A stretch of 64,000 bases of DNA from Oegoconia quadripuncta. Taxonomy: Eukaryota; Arthropoda; Insecta; Lepidoptera; Autostichidae. The notes under the pieces are model-generated. The model saw only the letters and a program-made list of their open reading frames with translations. It searched no databases and was not told where the DNA came from. The position numbers were made by a program, and so were the translations under genes. Positions 11,139 to 22,097 of this stretch are shown in pieces. Position 1 is the stretch's first letter, and each line of letters starts with the position of its first letter. The stretch covers positions 34,468,778-34,532,777 of the forward strand of contig OX438744.1 of the NCBI GenBank assembly GCA_949316235.1, written 5' to 3'.

Positions 11139-11140
11139 AT
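8324..11140 (-). CDS. LINE ORF2: apurinic-like endonuclease plus reverse transcriptase, intact
   Basis: This is an uninterrupted 938-codon frame. Endonuclease, about residues 8-225: HINAQS (Asn15), SETWL (Glu42), MGDLN (Asp149, Asn151), SLIDLI (Asp193) and SYHDL (His216) are the expected catalytic blocks. Reverse transcriptase, about 430-750: YRPISILPILSK at 500-511, LDFSSAF with first catalytic Asp at 571, AGVPQGGVLSPLLF at 626-639, YADD at 657-660 and LGVIFDGHLSW at 738-748. The C-terminal end (MMWNKLP.. near residue 905) is like that of CR1/jockey relatives. There is no RNase H domain. The protein would nick target DNA and copy its own RNA there. The ATG straddles the target duplication and the element, with an in-frame TAA nine bases upstream. 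The parental protein may therefore have started further upstream. The intact frame suggests a recent insertion. Confidence 0.92.
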   Translation of the reverse strand: MIGHNTAYLSLVHINAQSILAHYSDLLTSFSTGVIDCILVSETWLKPSLPSTSCSLPGYRLYRNDRIGAGGGGVGIYLRSHISATVTCCSPSEYSGYLEYLFLEVIIHHKKILLGVLYSPSERVNYFDSMLSKLEELTPLYDHVILMGDLNTCIDKNDYRSHKLLDLVSSLSLQVMPLNPTHHFPNCRASLIDLIIVSKADAVVSHGQMTAPFSYHDLIFLKYKVRAPKVKAKVILQRNFRNVVLDRLREDVRKTDWVTVRHANSIDEKIALFTDLLTKLYDAHAPVRPVRVKHAPAPWLSPSIRSAMAKRDRAKSRLKADPSDQNFAKYKKLRNICNRMCRDSKRRHIHSTINNLCPAQVWKFLKSLGVGRVTDTHCGTVDMNALNIHFSTPPVTLDHQTKRASMTSLSDLALPDCPPFIFRPVSELEVKKSITSISTKAVGVDSLSLDMFTLILEDITPIVTYLINFSLETNTFPTLWKQAYIIPLPKTPNPQSLSQYRPISILPILSKVLESVVHKQLYSYLTTNKLLCPFQSGFRPSHSTVGALLNVTEDIRHAMEDKKLTIMVLLDFSSAFNSVDFDILLASLRSLNFSPDVITWFHSYLHGRQQCVKTDDSKSDWCDLTAGVPQGGVLSPLLFSVFINHISKVISSLYHLYADDLQIYRHFSLNEAADAVSAINGDLSAIHLWAASFGLLVNPTKSQALVIGSSRLRPRAIHIPGIYFNGTCIPYSDKVKNLGVIFDGHLSWSPHINDVSRRMHYTFHSLKRLQNFLPFKTKIMLSQTLLLPILDYADVCYLDVTEDLLNKLERLQNLAIRFIFGLRKYDHVSAFRAQLKWLPIRFRRNVHILSFLYNILKNPNSPDYLSSRFNLLPPPDVPRRSCITKTLACPRATTNFLFHSFSVQAAMMWNKLPKLIQDSPSIAVFKKRLKEHYLSHLS

Positions 11141-11146
11141 TCCTGT

Positions 11147-11205
11147 TTACAATACAATACAAATATATCTACTTTATTGCACAACAGAAAAGAAAATATA
11201 TATGT
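11147..11205 (-). mobile_element. Old LINE 3' terminus, interrupted by the longer LINE
   Basis: 'tactttattgcacaacagaa' and 'aagaaaata' are the reverse complement of the 'ttctgttgtgcaataaagt' tail at 6.3 and 32.4 kb. The long LINE landed at its tail side, so this copy is older. Only the last 50-60 bases are recognisable. Confidence 0.55.
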
Positions 11206-11371
11206 ATAGTCACAGAAAGTAGTAAGTGTTTGAACTCCACTCTTCATTACGAACAACTTTTCACTAGGAACCATAGCCCGAACTCAGGCGAAAAATATAG
11301 GACTTCAAAATTCAGAATGGTTTACTTTATATGGGTAATCGAAAATTCTTTGATCGATTTCGACCATATAC

Positions 11372-12209
11372 ACTAACTTATACAGGGCGTCCCAAAGTTA
11401 TGGGACATGAAGGGGAAGTACCTTAAATATTGTAGATAGTGAATTTTGCTCAAAGAAGACTTTATGTTATTTTTAAAAGTTAGTAATTCTGCATTCATAG
11501 ATTTTCTAAAAATTACTTGCTTCGGCTGGGAATCGAACCGACTTAAATGTGAAAAAAAAAACACCCTACTTTTATGATGCCAATCGAAAGAATAGCTAAA
11601 AAATAATAACTCTGCCTAAGTAACATAGTATTTTAAAAGAAAGGAACAACATAAAATGATTGAGTCAAATTTCAAGAAAGTTATTTATTGCCGACGACGT
11701 TCGAAAAGTAGCGATATTATCATTCCAAAGATAGCATTGATTATTCGTAAATAAGTACCCACTTCATAAAATCAACAGGCAGCGGGCTCATTAAAAGATT
11801 GGCGATTTGCGTAAAACAAGAGGGATCACATTTTGAGCATTTAATTAATTAATTTACAAAAAAATACCTACTTAATTGACTACGGCAGTTTCATGTATGT
11901 TTTTTATTTGATTAAAATGATTAATTTCACGTTGTTCCTTTCTTTTAAAATACTATGTTACTTAGGCAGAGTTATTATTTTTTAGCTATTCTTTCGATAG
12001 GCATCATAAAAGTAGGGTGTTTTTTTTTTCACATTTGAGTCGGTTCGATTCCCAGCCGAAGCAAATAATTTTTAGAAAATCTATGAATGCAGAATTACTA
12101 ACTTTTAAAAATAACATAAAGTCTTCTTTGAGCAAAATTCACTATCTACGATATTTAAGGTACTTCCCCTTCATGTCCCATAACTTTGGGACGCCCTGTA
12201 TAAGTTAGT
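11372..12209. mobile_element. Foldback DNA element with 279-bp inverted arms
   Basis: 11372-11650 and 11931-12209 are inverted copies with four mismatches and no gaps by my hand alignment (about 98.6% identity). The spacer is 280 bp. The ends read ACTAACTTATACAGGGCG. Two readings are possible. Either the element ends at 11372/12209 with no visible target duplication, or it is a Tc1/mariner-type element (CAGGGCGTCCC ends, TA duplicated) sitting in a palindromic ACTAACTTATAAGTTAGT site. Each arm holds a 63-codon frame that merely mirrors the repeat. No transposase is present. Confidence 0.8.
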
Positions 12210-12494
12210 TTTTTTTAAGATTAGAAATTGTGTAAACAAAGAAGCAGTTGTAGTAAACCTTTTACTATAAACAACAAATTATGATAGATTTTTAGGCACC
12301 CCTGACAATATTGAAGGGCCTAATGATTTGTGTCGCCAACCATTTCTTTTTGTTCTCTGTAAATTCGTCGATAAGTCAATTTTCGATAGTATTGGCTATT
12401 GATCCATCTAAACGGAGCATTTTTTTTCACACAAACAAAATTTTACAATAAACCAATGAAAATTGTCAAAACGAAAAAATTTACTGATCGTACT

Positions 12495-12532
12495 CGTTGT
12501 TGTGTGTTGTGTGTTGTGTTATTTGTTGTGTG
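12495..12532. repeat. TGTTG-type microsatellite
   Basis: 'gttgttgtgtgttgtgtg' continuing to 12532 is a short imperfect TGTGT/TTG array. It generates a meaningless reading frame. Confidence 0.6.
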
Positions 12533-12867
12533 ACATTTGATCTGTGCTGTGACATAAAAACAGGCGATCATTTAAAAAAATCATTTATTGTAGTATGTAT
12601 TTCAGCATTGACACGCACTTTTTCATTTTGTGGTCTTAAGCTGTTAAAACAATCCGTTTTATGTTTGCAACCTCTGCTTCTTTTGATAGTGTAAACTTTT
12701 CAAGATGATTATTTGTATTAATTTAATATTAGAAAATAAAATTATAATGTTTTAATATTAAAAATATGAGTAAATCGTCACATTAATATGCATAATATAT
12801 TTTTGCTTGCCATACATTAACGTACATAATAAAGAAGTCAAATTTTCTTCTTTCTAATATTAAAAAA

Positions 12868-12990
12868 AAAAAACGAACTTCTAGTAAGAAAAACCGTACT
12901 CAATTCGGACCACGCTTTATTGAGACACATACGGACAAAGACATACCTACACAAAACTCATAACATCCGTCTTTCGGAGGACCTATGTTT
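12868..12990 (+). repeat. Dispersed repeat N fragment
   Basis: 'ccgtactcaattcggaccac', 'ttgagacacatacggacaaa' and 'cataacatccgtctttcgg' match the right half of repeat N at 24.2 and 52.8 kb. Repeat N is a common lepidopteran block whose full form reads '..aaacggctt..cgattttcatcaa..caaatcgga..'. It may derive from a retroposon tail. Confidence 0.55.
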
Positions 12991-15900
12991 AGCAGGACTA
13001 TTGTTTCACTACCAGTGTATATAGACCACGGATTCTACCCGAAATATGAACACAGCGAGACATGCTTATGCTGGAACTGCTACGGTCATCGCGCGGCCAC
13101 CTGTACAATGGAAAATGATAATACCTCGCAGTAAGTAATTAGAAAGTACGATAGGTATTTACAAGTCCCTATACTTCAAAACCAGAAAACTTTCCAAAGG
13201 CCCTTAACTGAGCTCCTTTGTGAACTCTAAACATAAAGTATGCTTTTGTTAGCGATAAATGCTTATTGTTGTAACACATTAACGTATATTGTATTACCCC
13301 TAAAAGCCTTATGACAGTTTATCTTAGACTGTTCTTGAATTTTTAAATCTAATGACTTTTCACTCAAGCTAATGTAGAGGTCGAACGGTAAAATTCTATA
13401 CCTACATTAGATATAATGTCACTTAAAGGTTTCTAATTTGGTTTTGTCTATCACGAAGGTTCTTAAGAGGGTTTATCCCACACGATATTGTGATTAAAAA
13501 CCCCTCAGTACATTTAATGAGAATATCTGGTGATCAGACGGCAGGCAGCTGCCTCGCTATTCAAAGGTCCCGCCTACCGTGTGGCACCACGCCGCACGGC
13601 AGCCTTTTGGAGGACATTTTGAATTGTAAATATAAATTCAACTTAATAGGGATGTTTATAGCTTAATAACTTAGCTATTGCAAGCATCATGTGAATGACA
13701 GGAATAATTTGTGACAGATCCGCGATGAAAATCATAAAAGCATCCCGATGCTTTGAAGAAACTCGAAGGAAATAAAGTTACGTAAATGAATTGAATTTTT
13801 GTAATTAAGCCTGTAATTTATTTAGTCGATTAAACGTGTAAGACCGGTGATTAAAAGACGCTTATACAAAGTTTTACATATTGATGATTTATTTGTCGTG
13901 ACATTTGAAAACTTTAGTCCTTGAATATGTTAATCTATTTTAAACGATTTACCTATATAATCATATTTAAGTGTTAAACCCACCCAGTTACCGTCATCTC
14001 TCAAATTACTACATTTCTTGCAAAAGTTTCGTCGTTCCAATTTTACTCTTATTAGCATAGATTATCCTAGTTTGAAGCCAAATAATTGGTTTGTTTATCT
14101 GGCCCTATTCTGGGTATATTCATACGAGGACCCTCACCATGTACTTAATGGCTTAGTATTACTTAATCTCTGTAATGTTTACATGTTTCTATACTCTTCA
14201 ATCAACGTTCATTGTTAAACGTTTTTTGTTACCACGTTTGAAGTAAATCAGCCGGAAGTATTCGAAAATAAATTCAAAATTGTATTGAAAAAAATATCCG
14301 TTAAAAATAGATCTGAAACAAAGTATAGTACAGAAACTCCTAAAAATGTTGCATTAACTATCAAAGATTACAGTGTTTTGATGTTCACTGGAGTAAAAAC
14401 CTTTTAGTTTTTAGTACCTACTTCTTGGTGTTCACTTACGACAACTTCTAAAGAGGGTATTTAAAATCTACGCAGTTTAACGATCACTTTAATCTACAAT
14501 ATATTTTAATATTTTTAGTTTCCCTTTTTGCTTCACAATTTAATGGAACGCAGATCAATTTGCTTGATTACCTACATCCAATTATGTTGTGTCAGAATCA
14601 GAGTTAGGTATCTGTATACTTGTATCGCGATCTTTAGCAGTTGCAATTTTGTAGAATACTTCGCATGCTTTCCGTTATTCGAAACTGTAAAGATCATTAC
14701 CAGCTATTACTTCAGCACCATCTTAGTCATTATACTCATCTTTAACACCACTAGCGACGTGTGAATTTACGTTAACTACCTTTAAACTGTATTTAGCGGT
14801 ATTATCTGAGTCAGAAGTTAAGTTATCGTCACCAGAGCATCTGCTCCTATGCCTTTTCCCGCTTAAGTTGTTGTTAAGAACGGTAATCTGGGGAGTTTTG
14901 CAACATTTTATTGTTTTATTACACCTTGCTAAGTTTCTGTAGCAGTGCGTAAGGGGGCAACATTACGGGATTGCCTTGGGGCGGAATGGTTATAAGAAAG
15001 CTAGTTTATTGTCTGGAAGGTTCGGCTTGGATAATTTTGGTCGCCGTTAGATCTCAAGTTGGATGTTTATTGTACTATTCTTGACTAACCCAACTTGGAT
15101 GCTTATGAAGATTATAGCTTTACTGTTTGTAGGAGTACTAGAGAAGCCTCTATCTGAAAAATAATGCTAATAGTTTCTTGAGAGGTTTAAGTTCGTAATA
15201 ACATGAAGATTTATTTAAAAATTACAGTTGAGTGCATGTTTGCTTGTTTACAATATCTCAGCGTTCCAGTTGGTGTGCTCAAATTACAATGCTGCACATG
15301 GACTGCGATCGATAAATTATATTTTCTTGAATATTTGACAGATACTTCCAAGGATTCTTATATAATATTGGACATTTCTTACAGAGGTCTCGTTTTCATA
15401 ACTGAGTTTGATTTCAATTACCTTTATTAATGTCTCCTGAAAATCCGCATACCTACTCGTACTTTTTTGGATATGTACTATTAATGCGACGGTTATAAGC
15501 TTCGAAGATTACAAAGTAAAAAAGCAGCTTTTCAATCTAGAATCAGCTGAACAAACGATCGGTTTACGTAACACCGCTTTACGAGTATCCTCAAACCGGA
15601 ATAGTAGCTCCAATATCCGTTGATATCGCTTGAGCAAAAATTTGTAACGTATTGCTACTTCCTTTACAAATTTCAGCCTGATTTGCGTGTGGACTGGGTA
15701 ATGTAACGGGAATAGGAACAAGATCGTTAAATTCTGGAAGGTTAGCGACCGTGGTGTGTCGACCGTCTTGCTGGCGGGGTTTTACGAGATACGTATGACT
15801 CCGAAATCGGGTAGAAGGTTATTTCAAGGAACTCATTTGAGAAGTTTTGCGTCATCAATGTGCGTACCGTGTGACATTAACTTTGATTGTGTCCCTGATG

Positions 15901-17399
15901 CTCTGATATCACCAACAAGAGAAGAATAGTTATCTACTTATTCTTTTCCTACAATATTTGACACGGTAGTTGATTCCGTTGGTTATTGATCAAAAATAGC
16001 GGTTAATTCTTATCATCCGCTTTGACTGCATCCTTCCCTTTCATTTCATAAGTACGTGAGAACCTGTATAATCCTATTAAATACACTAAGAGCATAATAA
16101 TGTTGAGAAAACTGAAGTGTCACACATTTGCACCCCTTGTAATACCACTGTCAACGCTAGTAATAACGTCAGGTAAAAATTGGACCCCCGAGCCGTCCCT
16201 TCGCATTGAGAAAGAAATATTAGATCTCTCTTTCACTAATTGGCTCGAGAGGACAGAATAACTAAAGTAACAGATGGATCACGAAGTCGTTTAAAGCATT
16301 CACGAGGAATGCCCGGGGCCTATAATAAAAATTAGGCGTGTTCAAAATAATTGCACTCTTTTATTTTCGGTTGTATCTTCAAATATTCGAGACACTTTAA
16401 ACGAAAATAAGTTCGCCTTTTCTCCTTGCGAGTTTAAATTGAGACGTTTCAATGTTTTCCATTTTCTTTTCTCTCCAATTTCGCGCCAATAGCAAAAGTA
16501 AAATGGCCCGATACCACCAACATGGGAGGCAATATACGATTTTACAAGAGAGAGCCATTTCCTTTAATGTTTTCATGAGTCTCGAGAACTAAAGACCGTG
16601 TAACAACGTATCTATTCGTTGCCTTTTAATAGCCCTAGGGCGAACAAAGTGCCAAGTATTAACTTTTATCAACCATCTGTACGAATGTCACGTCTTTATT
16701 AGTACTTATTCTTTGTCGCCGTGAATGCAGCCGCTGAGGGACGGGAATGTTGTCCGTCCCTTTCAAGTCTTGTGGTTGTTACCGCGCTTGAAAAGGCAGG
16801 GGTACTGCGTCCCTTTCATGCATAGGTGTTCAATTCAATAAAAAATGGCGTACCTGAACCGGTCCCGTGACACATACATTTTTCTTACTCTGTGGGGTTT
16901 TTTGTTGGGATTTTTCGATTGAGATTGAATCGCAGGCGTTATTAAAAAAGTTTTTGGCGTAATTCGCCCTGTGATTTTGGTGGATGGCCGCGAATTTTTT
17001 GGGCAATTCTGTCGTTTTGCGTTCGATTCTATAAGTTGGTTTTCTCGTTAATACTGATTTGGTTATTGGGAGAAATATGTTGGCAGTCACAGTGGGGCAA
17101 TAAGTATTCAGATAATAGTCATGCAATGACAAGATATCAATGTTGAACACGATTCTACCTGTATATTTCGAATACTAGTATATTAAGTAGTTTCATTTGT
17201 TTTATTTAATGCGAATTCATTAAGTATATAAATTTACCCTTGCCATACATCTTTTGCCTCAATCTTGTGACATGTTTTCTAAAATTCCAGTTACTATAGG
17301 TAATAAAAACGCTTCTGACTGAAAATTTCAAAAATGAACTTAAGTACAAATATTTTTAAGTACCTACCTACCTAATAGATAACAGACACCTAATAGAGA
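12991..17399. other. Long stretch without recognisable genes or good repeats
   Basis: I see no host exon with supporting splice sites. 13466-13482 has an isolated TTAA-GAGGGTTTATCCC end like the MITE at 4850. 13526-13610 is a GC-raised scrap containing the perfect palindrome 'aggcagctgcct'. 16480-17100 is repeat-poor with raised CpG ('ttggcgtaattcgccctgtg' near 16952) and could be conserved regulatory DNA. That would need cross-species alignment. Confidence 0.4.
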
Positions 17400-17408
17400 A
17401 CAGATCTA
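17358..17408. repeat. Short tandem duplication
   Basis: 'acctacctacctaata' is followed by two near-identical 18-bp units, 'cctaatagataacagaca' and 'cctaatagagaacagatc'. This looks like local slippage. Confidence 0.55.
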
Positions 17409-17409
17409 C

Positions 17410-17535
17410 ACCATGACTCAGGAATAAATATTCGTCATACTCATAACGCAAATATATACCCCTAGCAGGATTCGAACCCGTTGGTTGTTTGCCCTGTAGT
17501 GCCATAGGGACTATGCGGTTTAGAATCCGAATGAA
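17410..17535 (-). repeat. Decayed SINE-C head
   Basis: On the plus strand 'cccctagcaggattcgaacccg' (shortened B-box region) followed about 35 bp later by an A-box-like remnant fits a minus-strand SINE-C head. 'gactcaggaataaatattcg' matches the body after the head. The 3' half is missing. Confidence 0.4.
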
Positions 17536-17989
17536 CTTTTAGGTACATTTTTAAAAAAAAATTACATTGGATCGGTACTCTACTGAACCTATTTAGGTAA
17601 ATGCTGAAAGCGTAGGTATTTAATTTATAAATACTTCAAGTAGATAAGTAGGCATGTCTATATCCAAGACAGTAATTAAGCGAAGTATAATTGAGAAGTT
17701 AAATAAACATAAATCAACCTTGCCTAATTGGGTTATAAGTAAGGTTATTCTACTCGAGATAAGGGATGTTGTTTTAACCTAGTACAAGATAAACGACCTT
17801 TATTTGACCTTTTCCAGTCAAGCACTCAATGAGAGGTTTTAAAAGAATTCGAAACAGAAAAATAGGCTCTGTAGAATTTAAAAAAACTATAAACGATCTC
17901 GAATGCTGGCAAATAGTCTGAGTTGATAAATACCGCAAAGTAGATATTCGAACTTAGTTAGCCAATAATATTATTGAAAACTTCGAAAA

Positions 17990-18350
17990 CGCCCGTGGAA
18001 ACAATATCATATATCATCATCTATCATATCATCCAGATAGACTAATAGAAGCTAAATATCTTCCAAATGGCTTAACGTTTTCAACAAACATGGCTGAAAA
18101 CCTATCCCTCGAGGTTAATCTTAAATATTAAAAAAAAAATCAGAAAGCCCTCGAGATACACAAAAAAACTCTGTTAAAAGCCAAATATCTACGAAACGGC
18201 TTAATCGATTTTCATCAATCACAACTTATCCTTCGTTTAGTTTAGGTATAATATACAAAAACTACACTCAAATCTGGGCCATACTGAGATATGTCCGGAC
18301 AAAGGCTAGACACACACAACTACAAAACGCCGTCAACCATATAACACCCC
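17990..18350 (+). repeat. Dispersed repeat N, two partial units in tandem
   Basis: Two runs contain 'aagctaaatatcttc..atggcttaacg' and 'aagccaaatatctacgaaac' followed by 'ggcttaatcgattttcatca'. Then come 'gatatgtccggacaaaggct' and 'cgccgtcaaccatataacac'. The same order is seen at 24.1, 26.5 and 52.7 kb. Non-coding. Confidence 0.55.
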
Positions 18351-18483
18351 TACATATACACACATAATATAGAAAAAGAAATATAGATCCGACTGAAGAG
18401 AAGAATGACAGGGAAATAAGAAGTTGTATTGCCATGTTACAAAATGGAATGTACAGCTGTTCAGCTCTCGTAGTCCAAATGGT

Positions 18484-18720
18484 TCAAAATCAAAAATCAA
18501 ATCAAATCAAAATCAAAAATGTTTTTATTTGGTAAGTTATAAGAATAACATTTGAAATCGTCATGACATACAGTTATCGCTCATTCACTAGGCAGTCTCC
18601 CCAGAGAAGAACGAGCAAGAAACTCCAGGGTTGCTCTTTTTAAATAAGTTCGACAATCGATACTCTCTCTATGTACAGAAACCCATTCCAAATTTAAACC
18701 TTTCCGATATCGAATCTATA
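18484..18720 (-). mobile_element. LINE 3' end with ATTTTGATTTG-type tail (family K)
   Basis: Starts with the simple tail 'aaatcaaatcaaatcaaaat' then 'aaaaatgtttttatttgg'. It contains 'gaagaacgagcaagaaactc' and 'ggttgctcttttt', which recur at 39530-39590. In element orientation (minus) it ends in (GATTT/GATTTT)n, typical of LINE 3' tails in moths and butterflies. No coding part remains. Confidence 0.6.
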
Positions 18721-19584
18721 TAATTTAGGGTATAAACACGACCGAACAAGAAAACTTCTACATTCAAAACTGTTTCAATAAATAAAACTTAACGACAAAA
18801 GGAAAGCTATAGGTTAATTACTGGCCACATTAACCTTGATATCGATCCGAAAACTAATTAGAATTTAATACAAAACAGAAACATTGAACAACTAATTTCC
18901 TGGTATTTAAACGAAACATGATTTATACTTTTCAATTGATTCAATTTCTACAATGACCTCAAACCAGCGTGAGACACTTAAAGTAACGTTATTCTTTAAA
19001 TAAATTAATAAAATTGATTTTAATGTTTGTACAATATTTATAAACAATAATTATACAATTAAAAAAAAAACACAAATAAAAAACTAGCCCCAAGTCCCTG
19101 GTTGGTGGAATTGTACCCAGGAGGCTGGCCGCGTTGATAATTTGAATTAACCTGTAAGTTTTGTACCGTACAAAACAATGTACTAATTTAATTTGAAATA
19201 AAAAGAAAACCAACAGAAATCACATCCAGCGTTACTGTTCCGGAACAATTTCAAATTTAAACCATCGAAACCGAATCTACATTGCACTTTTAAAAAGTAA
19301 AATTCCAAAATGGCGGGCGTTCGCCATCACAGCTGATTCAGCAGCACCCAGCCAGCACCTTTGTGTTTTGCATGTGTCCGCAATAGTATTTATTTTGTTT
19401 TGTAGGGTTTGCATTATTGGTATCGCACCAGTGACTTGCAGGTAATAAAGCAGATAATATTAGAGAACAAAATGCAACCGACCTATATGATAAACTTGAC
19501 ATGATTTCACAGAAATGGAGTGATTTGTTCGTTCAATGTAAGAACTTTCATTATTATGTTGATAAATGAGATACTAAATAATAA
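18721..19584. other. Anonymous AT-rich DNA
   Basis: No gene or repeat family recognised. 'aaaatggcgggcgttcgcc' near 19308 is a small GC-raised scrap. Confidence 0.35.
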
Positions 19585-19795
19585 ATATCCTTGGACATGT
19601 ACACAATGCCATTTAGTTCCACTTAAAGCAACTATTTAGGCTTTCGTTGTGGATACCAGATGGTTGATATACCACATAAATACATATTTTTTTTGTAAAT
19701 AAATACTTATTTTAAATGAAAACGTTCATACCTCGGCTACACATGTCCGTATTTTGTATGATGAATATGCGTCTAGCGGGAATTTAGGGCTAATA
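19585..19795 (-). repeat. Decayed SINE-C copy
   Basis: Plus-strand order 'gtggataccagatggttgat', 'tttttttgtaaataaatac', 'acacatgtccgtattttgta', 'cgtctagcgggaattta' matches the minus-strand SINE-C at 41.0 kb. The tRNA-like head itself is lost. Confidence 0.55.
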
Positions 19796-20939
19796 ATTTT
19801 GCAATATATTTTTAAAAATATGCTCTTGGTAGGTACTAATTAGTTTGTATGTTGTCTCCTCGATCAAATCGACAAATGGGTCACAGCTCAGTGTGTGAGA
19901 TTGTCCAAAGAACAAAACACTGATTTTCAGCTATTACCCGAGGAGAATTATAGGTACAAGTGCAACATAAATAAAAAAAAAAACAATGCTGGATTAGTGT
20001 AAATGATACAATGAGTACAGTATAGAAATAAAGAAATGTGTTGTATGTATGAGTTGTTGAGTGATAGAAACTAAGGTCTTTATTGCTCTAGCAGTCTCAG
20101 GATTGAGATCGAGTCTCACTCTCAATAATATATTATATACTTGATACTGTTCAAATTCAGATTAGACGGAAGAAATAGAATAATCTCAAGTATCATTCTA
20201 TAAGTTTTTCACAGTCTTGGGATAGTTTTATTAGTACGAGCCAACTTTAATGTCTTGTTACACTTATATGTATACAGCTTATATTTATATTTATGTGTGT
20301 GTGGAAAGTAAATGCTATTAATGGTAAGTATTAATGGTATTATTGTATTTGCCATAACATAGGCTTTTTCCAAAGCTCGTTTTTCGACGTTCCACACCTA
20401 ATCTTAACTTTTATACTCTCAGATGTTTTATCTTTCATTTACGACGCCCACAGAAAGAGATGGATGGCTGTTTTATTCACTCGGAATTTCGTAGTTTCAA
20501 TTTCACGGTGCTCTAAATAGTAACGGTTGTAACGCATTACGCAACAGTCTCACACTAAAGAATGGAGTTCGATTCTCGGATAAGACATTTTAGTTTCTTA
20601 ATAGAAGTGCTGTTAGATCAGTTTAGTTGTTAAGAAAATGGTCATTGTAAAGTGCTTGTTTCTTAAATAAAGTAAATTTAGTAATTTTATGTTATTAGAA
20701 AATAGTACCCACTAAGATTATTGCATTAGCGGTCGATTGAAAATGACGTATACGGGGTCGATAATATGCTTTTAATCGTTGATTTTATGCTATAGATATG
20801 GTCGCGCGAACAAAACATTTTCGCGCTTTATTAGTAGATAAAACAGCGTCATTTGTTAGAATCCTCGAGAACTAATAGGTGTGCAGAGAAAAATAGTCAA
20901 AACCAAAACGCGCAGTTTTTTAATCTGCTCACAAGGCAC
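19796..20939. other. Anonymous AT-rich DNA
   Basis: Nothing recognised as a gene. 20800-20870 has 'tcgcgcgaacaaaac' and 'cgctttattag' in a slightly CpG-rich context. Confidence 0.35.
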
Positions 20940-20950
20940 AACCTACACAA
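20940..20950. repeat. Target-site duplication, left copy (SINE-A, plus)
   Basis: AACCTACACAA here is repeated exactly at 21362-21372, just after the (AGA)n tail. It brackets the plus-strand SINE-A. Confidence 0.8.
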
Positions 20951-21361
20951 GGCTTTTTGGCGGGATCTCGGCGAGTGAAGTTGCATTTTTCTTTATAATT
21001 CTTATAATTTGTGCATTCTAACTTTTGAAGCTTAATAATGGCAGAATATTGTGCAGCAAACGTTAGTGTTGGTGTACAGGTGAAAGGAAGTGTAAATTAA
21101 AGTGCGTAATGGAGCTTTCGGGTTCCCACAAGAAGCCGCCAAAATCTTTTGTAAAGCATTCTGCCACTTTACTGAAGAATGACTTGACCGTGACTAGACT
21201 CTGTATACGCCAAGTATACGACGAATTACTTGTTTTGACTGAGACTGACTTAGAAACTGAAGAAATAAGAGAAATAAAATTTTTCACTCGAAACTGGCAG
21301 TAATGTCCCTCGACAGTGAGGTTGACTGGTTGCCATCCTCAAAAATAAGAAGAAGAAGAAG
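20951..21361 (+). repeat. Full-length SINE-A with (AAG)n tail
   Basis: About 410 bp from GGCTTTTTGGCGGG to 'ataagaagaagaagaa', flanked by an exact 11-bp duplication. The 5' end falls at the same base as in the opposite copy at 22.1 kb and in older copies, so this is a defined 5' end rather than random LINE truncation. No tRNA A or B box is visible, so the head is not obviously tRNA-derived. Near the 3' end 'gaggttgactggttgcc' shares 'ggttgactgg' with the 3' UTR of the LINE at 8.0 kb. A 64-codon frame inside is not meaningful. Confidence 0.75.
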
Positions 21362-21362
21362 A

Positions 21363-21688
21363 ACCTACACAATTGCAAGAAAAAAAATGTTTGTTATACC
21401 TACTTACAGATACTACCATGTTTTGTGATCACTTTTCTGTGGTAAGTGGAGCACTTTTTTACAATATAAATTAGCATTTGATGCGACAGTTCGGAAGTCG
21501 TTGTGTGACTGAGTTCCCATTGGTTCCAAACTCCCGTTTTAACACCAATAGGTAGTGCCAATTTGATTGTTTCAGCGATCCGGTCGATACTCGGTAATAT
21601 ATTATGTCTATGGCTTTTATTCCATTTAACAACGAACGGACAAACATTAACAAAATATAATTTTCACTCGCAGAAACTTCACTGGAAT
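21363..21688. other. DNA between the two opposed SINE-A copies
   Basis: This is ordinary target DNA that lies between the inserts and makes them look like one foldback element. It contains no recognised gene. Confidence 0.5.
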
Positions 21689-21700
21689 CCGCCATAATCC

Positions 21701-22097
21701 TTCTTCTTCTTCTTATTTTTGAGGATGGCAACCAGTCAACCTCATTGTCGAGGGACATTACTGCCAGTTTCGAGTGAAAATTTTTATTTATCTTATTTCT
21801 TCAGTTTATAGGTCAGTCTCAATCAAAACAAGTAATTCGTCGTATACAGAGTCTAGTCACGGTCAAGTCATTCTTCAGTAAAGTGGCAGAATGCTTTACA
21901 AAAGATTTTGGCGGCTTCTTGTGGGAACCCGAAAGCTCCGTTACGCACTTTAATTTACACTTCCCTTCACTTGTACACCATCACTAACGTTTGCTGCACA
22001 ATATTCTGCCATTATTAAGCTTCAAAAGTTAGAATGCACAAATTATAAGACTTATAAAGAAAAATGCTACTTCACTCGCCGAGTTCCCGCCAAAAAG
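21701..22097 (-). repeat. Full-length SINE-A, opposite orientation
   Basis: Minus-strand copy with the (AAG)n tail at 21701-21715 ('cttcttcttcttattttt') and the 5' end at about 22097. CCGCCATAATCC at 21689-21700 and again at 22098-22109 is a 12-bp target duplication. It is very similar to the copy at 20951 with few differences, so both are recent. Confidence 0.75.

Noticed and set aside
11373..12208. Two nearly identical 63-codon proteins facing each other
   Set aside because: They are the same arm of the foldback element read twice. The frame is a by-product of the inverted repeat.
16830..17150. 106-codon minus-strand coding region
   Set aside because: No domain, no splice or promoter signals. 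The region may be conserved non-coding DNA instead.
20951..22097. A single large foldback transposon with arms of about 400 bp
   Set aside because: Each arm has its own exact target duplication and tail, so these are two separate retroposon insertions in opposite orientation.
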